DNA of 64,000 nt, from assembly GCF_027596085.1 (NCBI RefSeq), contig NC_072469.1, positions 11,925,914 to 11,989,913 on the forward strand, written 5' to 3'. The position numbers and the translations under genes were made by a program. The number at the start of each line of letters is the position of its first letter. The stretch's first letter is position 1. Origin of the DNA: Anoplopoma fimbria. Its lineage: Eukaryota > Chordata > Actinopteri > Perciformes > Anoplopomatidae. The notes beneath the pieces are model-generated. The model searched no databases, was not told the origin of the DNA, and saw only the letters and a list, made by a program, of their open reading frames with translations. Shown piece after piece: positions 1 through 10,108 of this stretch.

Positions 1-269
1 TCACATCGGCACAGGAAAAACTCCCCTAAAAAACCCCTTTAACAGGGAGAAAAAAGGAAGAAACCTATGGGAGAACGACAGAGGAGGGATCCTTCTCCCA
101 GGATGGACAGAATGCAATAGATGTCATGTGTACAGAATGAGCAGCATAACAGTTCTTAGATACAACACATTCAATGTATATGACATAAATGATTCATATA
201 ATAAGACTACTTATAATAACAGCAGCAATTATTACAGTAGAATTATAGCCATGAAAATAGGGATAGTAA

Positions 270-780
270 TGTGACTAATAATAATAATCGAAGTAGCAGT
301 GGGTGTCAGTCGGCTCACAGCAGGAGGCACGACTACGGTCCAGGTACCACAACGATTCATGGAAACCTGCAGAACGAGAAAGCAAAAGGGCTTCAGGGTG
401 GAAGTAAAGCTAAAATGCTTAATGGTACAGGTAATAGTAATAGTAATGTGACTAGTAATAATAATAATGGTGGTAGCAGTCGGTGTCAGCAGGGCCGTAG
501 CAGGATGCACATCCACGGTCCAGGTACAGCCACGATTTATAGAAGCCTGCGAAGCGAGAAAGCACAAAGACTCCAGGGTAGAAGCAAGTCAATAAGCGTA
601 ATAGTACAGGCAATAATAATAGTAATGTGACTAATAATGATAGTGGTAGTAGTAGTAGTGGGTGTCAGCAGGGCCTCAGTAGGTGGCACGATGACAGTCC
701 AAATATAACCCCGATTCCTGGGAACCTGCGAGGCGAGAAAGCACAAGAACTCCGGGGAAGAAGCAAAATCAGTAATGTGC
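270..780 (-). repeat. Three tandem units of about 175 bp in the L2 3' UTR
   Basis: Three consecutive units each begin, in plus-strand reading, with GTGACTARTAAT and continue through GGGTGTCAG or CGGTGTCAG, a GGCACGA-like block, GAAACCTGC and GAGAAAGCA. They start near 270, 448 and 627. Units two and three differ by small indels. The second L2 copy at 23610-23850 has one full unit and the start of the next, so the tandem structure belongs to the element family. The open frames across it on both strands are by-products of the repeat. Confidence 0.85.
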
Positions 781-916
781 ATAAATAGGAGATTAATACA
801 TAAAGAAGGAGGGAGAGAAGAGGAGAGAGGAGCTCAGCGTATCCTAGGTAGTCCCCGGCTGTCTAGGCATATAGCAGCATATCTAGGGGCTGGACCAAGG
901 CGAACCTGAACCAGCC

Positions 917-2122
917 CTAACTATAAGCGCTATCAAAAAGGAAGGTCTTAAGCCTGCTCTTGAAAGTGGTGAGTGTGTCTGCCCCCCGGACTGAAACTGG
1001 AACCTGGTTCCACAGAAGAGGAGCCTGATAACTGAAGGCTCTGGCTCCCATCCTACTTTTATATACTCTAGGAACCACAAGTAACCCTGCATTGATTGAG
1101 CGCAGCTCTCTAGTTGGGTAATATGGAACTATAAGTTCCTTAAGATAAGACGGTGCCTGACCAGTTAGAGCTTTGTAGGTAAGTAAAAGAATTTTAAATT
1201 CTATTCTTGATTTAACAGGGAGCCAGTGCAGAGAAGCTAATACTGGAGTAATATGATCTCTTTTCTTAGTTTTTGTTAGAACACGTGCTGCAGCATTCTG
1301 GATCAACTGTAAAGATCTAAGAGACCTATTAGAGCAGCCTGATAATAAGGAGTTACAGTAATCTAGTCTAGAGGTAACAAATGCATGAACTAGTTTTTCT
1401 GCATCACTTTGAGACAGGATTTGCCTGATTTTCGCAATGTTACGTAAATGAAAAAAGGCTGTCCTTGAGATCTGTTTTATATAAGAGTTAAAAGACAGAT
1501 CCTGGTCAAAGATAACTCCAAGGTTCTTAACGGTAGTGCTGGATGCTAGAGCAATGCCATCTAGAGAAACTATATCGTTAGATAATTGAATTCGAAGGTG
1601 ATCTGGACCTAGTAGGATAACTTCTGTTTTTTCAGAGTTTAACATTAAAAAGTTACAGGTCATCCAGGTTTTTATGTCCGTAAGACATGCTTGAAGTTTA
1701 GAGAACTGGTTAGTTTCGTCTGGCTTAATTGATAGATATAACTGGGTATCATCTGCATAACAATGAAAGTTTACTGAGTGTTTTCTGATAATATTCCCCA
1801 AGGGAAGCATATATAAGGTAAATAAAATAGGTCCAAGAACAGACCCCTGTGGAACTCCGTGACTAACCCTGGTTTTCATCGAGCTTTCATTGTTTACATA
1901 TACAAACTGAGATCGGTCTGATAAATACGACTTAAACCAGCTAAGTGCGATTCCTTTAATGCCTATAAGATGCTCCAATCTCTGTAATAGGATTTGGTGA
2001 TCAATGGTATCAAATGCAGCACTAAGGTCTAGCAATACAAGTACAGAGACAAGTCCTTTGTCTGAAGCTATTAGAAGGTCATTGGTAATTTTCACCAGTG
2101 CCGTCTCTGTGCTATGATTCAC
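917..2122 (-). pseudogene. L2 ORF2, reverse transcriptase half
   Basis: This 401-residue open frame is most of the reverse transcriptase and the C-terminal domain of a LINE ORF2. Such enzymes copy the element RNA at a nicked chromosomal target. Visible motifs are [13 protein letters not shown] (residues 30-42, motif A), GVPQGS (89-94, motif B), CYADDTQLY (121-129, catalytic YADD), and [12 protein letters not shown] near residue 200. The tail ends in [11 protein letters not shown], in keeping with the normal C-terminus of this group. The apparent start is not a real start: it lies just past a small deletion that removes the QSGF-type block expected between LFED and the NHSTETAL segment and shifts the frame from the upstream half. 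The catalytic residues remain, so decay looks recent. Confidence 0.9.
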
Positions 2123-3930
2123 TCTAAATCCTCAAATAAACTATTGTTATGCATAAAGTCACAGAGCTGATTTGCTACTGCTTTCTCAAGGATCTTAGAG
2201 AGGAACGGAAGGTTAGATATAGGTCTATAGTTAGCCAACACCTCTGGATCTAGAGTAGGTTTCTTAAGAAGAGGTTTAATTACAGCTAGTTTGAAGGCCT
2301 GTGGTACATGACCCGTCAGTAAAGACAGATTGATAATTTCTAATAAGGAGTTGCTAATTAAAGGTAAAACTTCCTTAAGCAGCCTAGTCGGAATCGGGTC
2401 TAAGAGACAGGTGGAAGGTTTAGACTTAGAAATAGTTAAAGTCAATTGTTGAAGGTCGATGGGAGAAAAGCCATCTAAATATATTTCAGGTTCTACAGCT
2501 ATGGATCGATCGGTACTGGTTGAGGGCAGTAGATTATAAATTTTTTCTCTAATAGTTAGAATCTTATCATTAAAGAAGTTCATGAAGTCACTACTACTGA
2601 GGTTTATAGGAATACACGGCTCAACAGAGCTGTGACTCTCTGTCAGCCTGGCTACAGTGCTGAAGAGAACCCTAGGGTTGTTCTTATTTTTCTCTATTAA
2701 TGCTGAATAATAGGCTACTCTAGCATTACGGAGTGCCTTCTTATATATTTTAAGACTGTCTCGCCAGACTAACCGCGCTTCATCCACATTGGTGGAATGC
2801 CATATCCTTTCAAGTTTTCGCGATATTTGCTTTAAATCGCGGGTTTGAGGATTATACCATGGAGCAAACCTCCTTTCTTTTATTAGCTTCTTTTTTAGAG
2901 GAGCTATAGAGTCCAGTGTCATTCGCAGTGAGCATGCAGCACTATCAACAAGATGGTCAATCTGAGACGGACTAAAGCTAGCGTAGGAGTCCTCTGTTAT
3001 ATTGAGCAATGGTACTGAATAAAACCCTGAAGAAATCGCTTCTTTAAATTTAGCTACAGCATTATCAGATAGACATCTAGTGTAGAAACTTTTGCCTAAT
3101 GGCGTACACTCTGGTAGAACAAATTCAAAGGTTATTAGAAAATGGTCCGATAAAAGAGAGTTCTGTTGAGAGACAATTACATTTTCTACTTCAATACCAT
3201 AAACCAGAACAAGGTCGAGGGTATGGTTAAAAGAGTGAGTCGGTTTATGTACACACTGACAGAAGCCAATAGAATCTAGTAATGAACCAAACGCAGTACT
3301 AAGGCTATCATTATACACATCCACATGAATATTAAAATCCCCTACAATAATAACTTTATCTGTCTTAAGGACTAAACTAGATAAAAACTCTGAGAATTCA
3401 GATAGGAATTCAGAATACGCACCTGGTGCACGATACACTATAACAAATAAAATTGACTTTAATGCTTTCCCGCTCGGGTTTGAAAGACTAAGAACAAGGC
3501 TTTCAAATGAGTTGTAATTTAATTTAGGTTTAGGGTTTATTAATAGGCTTGAGTCAAAGATAGCTGCTACTCCACCTCCTCGGCCTGTGCCTCGAGGAAT
3601 ATGAGTATTAATATAACTTGGAGGAGTTGATTCATTAAGGCTAACGTACTCTTCATGACACAGCCAGGTTTCAGTAAGACAAAATAAATCAATATGATTA
3701 TCTGATATTAAATCATTTACAAGTACACCCTTAGATGACAGAGATCTAATATTTAAGAGTCCACATTTAACTGTCCTGTTTTGATGCACTGTTGCATCGG
3801 TTGCCTTAACTTTTATTAAGTTATTTTGTATAACTCCTCTTCTGTTGACTTTAAATAATTGAAGTGGCCGTGGGGCAGACACAGTCTCTATAGGGTTTTG
3901 GGTGGGTAACTGGGTGGGTAACTGCTCCAA
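2119..3930 (-). pseudogene. L2 ORF2, AP endonuclease and start of reverse transcriptase
   Basis: The 603-residue frame carries an AP-type endonuclease, which nicks target DNA to prime reverse transcription. Endonuclease marks are LLNIRS (58-63), LTETW (85-89), VYRAPG (165-170), VGDFNIH (196-202), HTLDLVL (236-242) and SDHFLI (261-266). From about residue 505 it enters the reverse transcriptase, with [25 protein letters not shown] and EKAVANQL. It then ends early at LFEDLE because of a frame-shifting deletion near 2119-2132. The conventional start at 3930 is a TTG; the same frame is open rightwards to 3993 without an ATG, up to the TGA that ends the esterase ORF. How ORF2 translation begins is therefore unclear. 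Confidence 0.9.
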
Positions 3931-3993
3931 AGGAAGCGCAGAGAGGTGTGAAAGACTGCGACTCTGCTTCTGCTTCCTGGTCTGAACTCTGGG

Positions 3994-4593
3994 TCATGGA
4001 TTAGGTCCACTAATGAACTGGGTCAGATTTCTAGAGATGAGATCCGCTCCATCCAAAGTAGGATGGATGCCGTCTCTCCTAATCAGACCAGGTTTTCCCC
4101 AGAAAGTATGCCAATTGTCTACGAAGCCCACATTGTTTGCAGGACACCACCTCGACAGCCAGCGGCGGAATGATGACATGCGGCTATACATCTCATCATT
4201 GACCAGATTAGGGAGAGGGCCAGAGAATACTACGGAGTCCGACATCGTCTTTGCGTACGAACACACCGATTCCACGTTCAATTTAGTGACCTCCGAGCGA
4301 CGTAATCGGGTGTCATTACCGCCGACGTGAATAACAATCGTACGGTATTTACGTTTAGCCTTAGCCAGCAGTTTCAAATGGGATTCTATGTCGCCCGCTC
4401 TGGCCCCGGGGATGCAGTTAACTATGGCCCCTGTCTTCGCTAACTTCACGTTTCTCAGAATGGAGCTGCCGATCACCAGAGTTGGTTTCTCAGCGGGTGT
4501 GTCGCTGAGCGGGGAAAACCGGTTAGAAACGTGAAGCGGTTGGTGGTGCCCCGTGTGCTTCGACATAGAACTATGCTTCCTTCGGACAGTCAC
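3994..4593 (-). pseudogene. L2 ORF1, SGNH/GDSL-type esterase domain
   Basis: The frame encodes an SGNH hydrolase-fold domain of the kind found in ORF1 of many CR1/L2 LINEs of fish. Block I is VIGSSILRN (residues 40-48, likely nucleophile Ser44, with Ser in place of the usual Asp before it). Block III is HVGGNDT (89-95, Asn93), and block V is RDGIHP (173-178, Asp174 and His177). All expected catalytic positions are present. The listed first codon is GTG, and the frame stays open upstream to about 4643, so the true protein starts further upstream in the coiled-coil part, now out of frame. The stop is TGA at 3994-3996, in the same frame as ORF2. Its role in retrotransposition is not settled. Confidence 0.85.
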
Positions 4594-4663
4594 CCAGCCT
4601 CCCGGCTGCTCGGGGGTTGCCGGGGACAGCTAGCAGGAGCTAAGTCTGGTTGGCCCGCACCGA

Positions 4664-4888
4664 CTACGGGGTGGGCTGGCTAACTGCAGTAGCTAACGAC
4701 TGAGCTTCAATGGTGCGGAACCGGGCCTCTAACTCACTGAGCCTCGCCTCCAACCTAACAAACAAACTACATTTGTTACATGTACCCGTATCAGTAAAGG
4801 AGGCAGAGGCATGGCTAAACATGAGACACACTGAGCAGGAGGGAGGAGGAGAGAGGGAAGGAGAGAGAGAAGGAGAGAGGAGAGCCAT
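4664..4888 (-). pseudogene. L2 ORF1 N-terminal part (cysteine pairs and coiled coil)
   Basis: A 74-residue frame with ATG at 4886-4888. It opens with a Ser/Pro-rich repeat (SLSPSLSPP) and has two CxxC pairs (C18/C21 and C36/C39) that could bind one zinc ion. A short heptad-like coiled coil follows at residues 41-64 (VRLEARLSELEARF). It stops at TAG 4664 in a different frame from the esterase segment that starts within 70 bp. An original ORF1 joining zinc finger, coiled coil and esterase is the likely ancestor, broken here by an indel. The plus-strand GA-rich stretch at 4845-4880 is the complement of the Ser/Pro repeat. Confidence 0.7.
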
Positions 4889-5155
4889 CGCTAGCTGCTA
4901 AGCTAAATGAGGCTAGCTAGCGTTAGCAGAACTGAACAACGTGTAAACTGTTGGTTTAAGCGAAAAGTCGCTGAATTAAGATGTGATATGAGTGTTCAAG
5001 TGATTTAAATGTAAAACAGGTAATTAGCCGCTATAATAAAGAATGTCACACAATTCACTAGTTTTCGCTGGAGCTGCGAAAAGTACGCTATCAACTACGC
5101 TGAGAACCGGAAGTGAGGCAACACGCTTACCGCAGTACGTCAGCACGTCCACCTT

Positions 5156-5219
5156 TTTTTGGTTTGTTTGGAGTCTTAGATTCCGTAATAGGAATCTAAG
5201 ACTCCAAACAAACCAAAAA
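5156..5219. repeat. Perfect palindrome, 29-bp arms, 6-bp loop
   Basis: The left arm at 5156-5184 (TTTTTGGTTTG... to AGATTCC) is the exact reverse complement of 5191-5219, around the loop GTAATA. It sits at or just outside the presumed 5' end of the L2 element. It may be a terminal hairpin of the element, a small foldback MITE, or an inversion formed at integration. Confidence 0.9.
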
Positions 5220-5234
5220 TGTCAATATAGAAGT

Positions 5235-5560
5235 TAGTGCTGAATGGTTCTTCAGTCACTTCAACAAATTAGTCTCGTCAAAATCCATTAAATGTTACTA
5301 GCTTTATCTTTTTGTCCCTTTTTATTTCAGCAGCAGTCAGCTCGTAACAGAGAAAAAGCTCTTAGAACAAACTGTACGCTACCTGCTCAGGACGAAACAG
5401 CAGGCAGACCCAGTTAGAGACTAGCTGCTGAAGACAGTGAAGCATTCAGCAGCTAAAGAGACAGATTTTTCCCTCAGGAGTTGGTGGAGACAAAGAGCTA
5501 AAAGAGAGAGAATATTGGGCTTAAATCATGTCTACACAGGAGGCGTTTCTGGTGTATCTT
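5235..5560. repeat. Probable dispersed teleost repeat beside the LINE
   Basis: The stretch with CAGCAGTCAGCTCGTAAC, TTAGAGACTAGCTG and CCCTCAGGAGTTGGTGGAG resembles a repeat that recurs in many fish genomes, from memory. There is no second copy in this window to prove it. No open frame or terminal repeat was found. Confidence 0.35.
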
Positions 5561-6955
<1,395 letters not shown>

Positions 6956-6957
6956 AG

Positions 6958-7089
6958 GTGGTGTGTGTGGTCCATAACTTCAAAGGCAAGTTGCTGCTGA
7001 GCGAGGACTCACCAGAGGAGCAGTCCAACACGGCCATGCTGAACATGGGCCGGATGGAGAGTCCTCTGGAGAAGTACATCGCCTCACAG
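6958..7089 (+). CDS. Probable internal coding exon, gene not identified
   Basis: The exon is 132 nt (44 codons, phase 0 to 0), bounded by TATAG on the left and CAG|GTCAGC, a good donor, on the right. It reads [14 protein letters not shown], then [19 protein letters not shown], then [11 protein letters not shown]. Third positions are rich in G and C (CTG, AGC, GAC, GAG), unlike the AT-rich surroundings. That and the clean donor argue for a real exon. The peptide looks like a soluble, probably cytoplasmic segment; I do not recognise the family. The 3' splice site is odd: the usual polypyrimidine tract is replaced by the GT microsatellite. The next candidate exon of the same gene is at 9426. Upstream exons would lie left of the LINE or beyond the window. 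Confidence 0.6.
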
Positions 7090-7784
7090 GTCAGCAGAGC
7101 ACCACACACCTGCACGCAGAATACACACCTTCTTATGCCCTGAATACCTGACCATCTTTTTATGCTGGAATACTGTATGTCTGTATGAAGCAAACTGAAT
7201 ATCAGCTTTAGACCAATATGGTTCTTTGAACACTCATAAGGCTACTAATGGTTTGAGGATTATGGGAGCTGATATGGGAGTTTCTCAGATTGGGGAAAAA
7301 CTGGGACAAGCAGAGCTTTCTAGAAGTTGGGAGGTCATATTCCTGGGAAAATGGATTTGTTGAGGGATACTGCAGTTTCCTGGGATCTCAAGTTAATTTA
7401 AAAGCTGCTCTGAACACATACACACAGACATGTTTCTACATTGACGGTCAGTGCGTCCGTTGCTAGCTAGCTTACTGCTAACAAACAGTGGGCATGTTGG
7501 CTGTTTGACGCAAATAAACATATGCAACATCAAATTTACGCAGATGAAGGAATACTTGGTATACTTTGTTGTCATTCCAAACATTTGGTTACCTACTCAA
7601 CAACTAGCACCACAGCTTTTGTGTCGACTAAAAAATGACATAAACTGGGCAGATATATCACTCACTATTGCAGGCAGCTCTCATACAGTGTTCTTAACTT
7701 TGTCATTTGTAGATATCCCACAAAATGAATTTGTAATCCATATAATCATGAAGGAGGAATAAATTGCAAAAACCTACACGCTAT

Positions 7785-8310
7785 GTGGATGAGCCAGCAG
7801 TCACTCAGGAGACTTCTTTTTGTCTCCTGTGCGAAACAAGAAGTCAACATGAATCATTAATCGTGTAAGCTTGTGTACTTAAGTAGCACAGCCTCCGTAG
7901 CCAATTTACCCAAACCACAATCTTTTCCTTAACCTAATTATTTCATGATCTTTCCCTAAACCCAACTAAGTATTTCACAATCTTGCCCTCAACCAAAGTA
8001 TTACAAGATTTTTATCTAAACCTTACTTAGTATTTCACAATATTTTCATAACCTAACTAAGTGTTTCATAATATTTTCATAAACCTAACTATGTATTTCA
8101 TGATCTTTTCCTAAACCTAACTAAATAATTCATGATTATTTTCTAAACCTAACTATGTATTTCACGGTCAGTTCATAAACCTCACAAGTAGTTTACGATC
8201 TTTTCCAGAACCTAATGAAGTATTTCACAATCTGTTCATGAACCTAACTGAGTATTTCACGACAGAAGAAGTTTTATTTTGAAAACTCTGTTATGCATGT
8301 AAGGAGCACA
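7785..8310 (+). repeat. Dispersed repeat copy 1 (with minisatellite)
   Basis: This begins with a CTCAGGAGAC...GTGCGAAACAAGAAGTCAAC block and ends near TTTATTTTGAAAACTCT. The same start and end blocks occur at 11790-12130 (CCCAGGAGACCGC, GTGAAACGTTGAC, then TTTATTTTGAAAAGACTCT). Shorter copies of the start block lie at 33625 and 38100. It matches, from memory, a common teleost repeat. Inside it is the tandem array described separately. Confidence 0.7.
7918..8263 (+). repeat. Minisatellite, about 11 units of about 32 bp
   Basis: The unit is approximately CCTAACTAAGTATTTCAC followed by a variable AATCTTTTCATAAA-like half. Units differ at several positions, so the array is old. It has no unique spacers and is not a CRISPR array. 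The CTAAACC core is not telomeric in register or purity. Confidence 0.85.
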
Positions 8311-9400
8311 AATATTTTGCTAGCCTTTTGTAGGAAAACGCAAAAATTGTCGGAGTTACTTTTCATCATAAGATAGCATACGAAGCGATGTATGAGTATA
8401 CATTGACTCATGTTTGGTTAGGGTAAAATAACCCCTAGGTCGACATGTCACCGATATTTGGAGCTTCAGCCTCATCAACAGTAGGTCATATCACCAAGTG
8501 AGTGATGTTCCATAGTTTCGTCACAACACCTGAGTCATTCATTCGCAGGTGTGACGAATGACGTGACCCCAACTTCCAGTGTCACAGACATATAATGCAG
8601 ATTGGGTGGATATAGTCCTTTTAGTTACAAAATAAATGATACACTCAAACCAAAAGTCCTGACATTTGATTTGGTAGCACAACTGGAGAGGTTATCGCAA
8701 GGTAAATTTGAAGTGACAGATGTCCCCTACAATCACTCAGCAGTATATGACACATGATGCTGGTGTCAGTGTTCTCAGCACAATATATTGTAGGTAGTTT
8801 CACCTGCCAAGTATGATCATACCACTGTATTTGTATACTTCCATTTAGTCTTCAAATAATTGGTCACATTGATTTACTCGTGGCATTGTTAATATTAAAA
8901 ATATGTCAGCAAGTGCAATGAATCAGTGAAAATATTTGATACAATTAACACATTAATATGGTTAACATATGCGCCTTCCAGCTTCACAAATGTGGGAATT
9001 GGTTGCTCTTCTTTAAAATTAAATACCTTTGAGTTTTATACCTTCTGTCCAAAAAAATGTAGCGCATTTGACATATCATCAAAAAATCTAATCAATAATT
9101 TATCATCACATCAAAGAATCACAATGTTTGTGAGTTGTAACTTTGTTCCCATCTTATCATAAATGAAAGCCATTGACTCACTAATATGAGACTTATTTTA
9201 TTGCTTAGATATACAGTATGTTGATATTCCATATTGGTCTAACGCTGGTTTATTTCTGTTTGCATTTAAGTAATGTGTGGATAAACGGCTAGTTGGTATG
9301 TCTCGTAATGTTGGCCTTTGCTAATGGTTCTTTTTGGGCTTAATACCAACCATTAGCTCTAATAAAGGGTACAGGTAGCAGTGTCTGACTTTTAACGACA
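8311..9400. other. Probable intron sequence, no feature
   Basis: AT-rich sequence lying between the two candidate plus-strand exons. No splice-bounded coding block was found. Confidence 0.45.
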
Positions 9401-9425
9401 CACCTACAAACACACACTGCTGTAG

Positions 9426-9563
9426 GAGACGGATGATGAAGATGAAGAGTCCTGCTACATTAAGGAGCGCCTCCTGGACTTCCTGCACTGGCTGCAGGGT
9501 CTCGACTGGTTCCAGCGTCTCAGGAACAAAAGGCAACAAACTGTGAAGTTGTTTCAAACCTGA
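9426..9563 (+). CDS. Probable (possibly last) coding exon, gene not identified
   Basis: This follows a splice acceptor ending in CTGTAG. Read in phase 0, as the exon at 6958 predicts, it gives 45 codons and a TGA at 9561-9563. It opens with ETDDEDEESCYIKERLLDF, continues with LHWLQGLDWFQRLRNKRQQ, and ends in a short tail. An acidic cluster is followed by an amphipathic, Trp-containing helix and a basic end, as in a cytoplasmic C-terminal tail. A second frame is also open, so the phase rests on the neighbouring exon. A weak donor (ACT|GTGAAG at 9543/9544) would make it internal instead. An AATAAA lies 178 bp downstream. I do not recognise the family. Confidence 0.5.
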   Translation, partial: ETDDEDEESCYIKERLLDFLHWLQGLDWFQRLRNKRQQTVKLFQT

Positions 9564-9740
9564 GCTCTTTCAAATCTCTGGACACATCTATACCTTTCTT
9601 TGTATTCCTTATTTGAATTAGACAGACTTATATTGTTCTTGTAGACCTGGTACAGCCTCTGTGCTGTTCGGTCTAAGAGATACTACAGCGAGGTAACTAG
9701 GGGATACAATCATACGTTAGTAAACCTTCTATGAGTTTAA

Positions 9741-9746
9741 AATAAA
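9741..9746 (+). promoter_or_regulatory. Candidate polyadenylation signal
   Basis: AATAAA lies 178 bp after the stop of the candidate last exon at 9426-9563. The hexamer is common by chance in AT-rich DNA, so it supports a terminal exon only weakly. Confidence 0.25.
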
Positions 9747-9853
9747 TCAAATACACTCACCAGTTCTGCACCTCTCAAACGTGTCCCTCAATGTCCTGAA
9801 ATCAACAGTTGGCTCTATATGAAATATTGCAATTAAGTAAAAGCAGTCAAATC

Positions 9854-10108
9854 AATGGACTGCCTTTATATAACACTTTTCTTTTGTTGGCGACAGCTCA
9901 AAGCGCTTTTCAACCCAAGTCAGCATTCATACACATACATTCATACACTGCAGAGGTTTCCATACAGGGCGCCACGTGTTCATCAGGAGAGGTGAACATT
10001 CACACGCACACTCACACTCACAGCAATATTCGTTTCAGTATCTTGCCCCAGGACACCCTGATCAGGGATTGAACCTCCGACCTTCCGATAAGTGGACGAC
10101 CACTCTGA
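9854..10108 (-). mobile_element. tRNA-derived SINE
   Basis: On the minus strand the head near 10065-10108 reads AGAGTGGTCGTCCAC...GGTTCAATCCC. This resembles a tRNA A-box region and a B box (GGTTCRANNCC). A body with a long run of CACACTCACA-like sequence (plus-strand sense) follows, then a tail with AAAAGTGTTATATAAA at 9860. The layout matches a SINE very common in teleosts, from memory. Tail or body relics of the same family occur at 26938-27031, 35825-35935 and 45595-45690. Confidence 0.7.

Larger units (their letters stand above)
1..5235 (-). mobile_element. Near full-length L2-type LINE, 3' end outside window
   Basis: A non-LTR retrotransposon read on the minus strand. From right to left it holds a 5' UTR (about 4889-5150), an ORF1 with a cysteine/coiled-coil part and an SGNH esterase, an ORF2 with AP endonuclease and reverse transcriptase, and a long 3' UTR running off the left edge. 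The ORF order and motifs (GDFN, SDH, VPQGS, YADD) are seen directly; assignment to the L2 group of the CR1 superfamily rests on known fish elements with an esterase ORF1. Bases 1-240 match the second copy at 23294-23500, so the true 3' end should lie roughly 100 bp beyond the left edge. Both ORFs are broken, so this copy is probably immobile. The 5' boundary is uncertain: it could be near 5150, or beyond the palindrome at 5156-5219. Confidence 0.88.

Noticed and set aside
4013..4330. Plus-strand open frame opposite the esterase
   Set aside because: It is the antisense shadow of the LINE ORF1.
3994..4593. A bacterial or host GDSL lipase gene
   Set aside because: It lies in frame with LINE ORF2 and between LINE 5' and ORF2 parts; it is the known esterase part of LINE ORF1.
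1..5235. An LTR retrovirus
   Set aside because: No LTRs, protease, integrase or RNase H order; the endonuclease is AP type and precedes the reverse transcriptase, as in LINEs.
7918..8263. CRISPR-like regular repeats
   Set aside because: Units are head-to-tail with no unique spacers, in a vertebrate genome; it is a minisatellite.
7918..8263. Interstitial telomere sequence (CTAAACC words)
   Set aside because: Unit length is about 32 bp and TTAGGG/CCCTAA is not repeated in tandem.
10065..10108. A tRNA gene on the minus strand
   Set aside because: It has only A-box- and B-box-like elements without a foldable acceptor stem; it is the head of a SINE.
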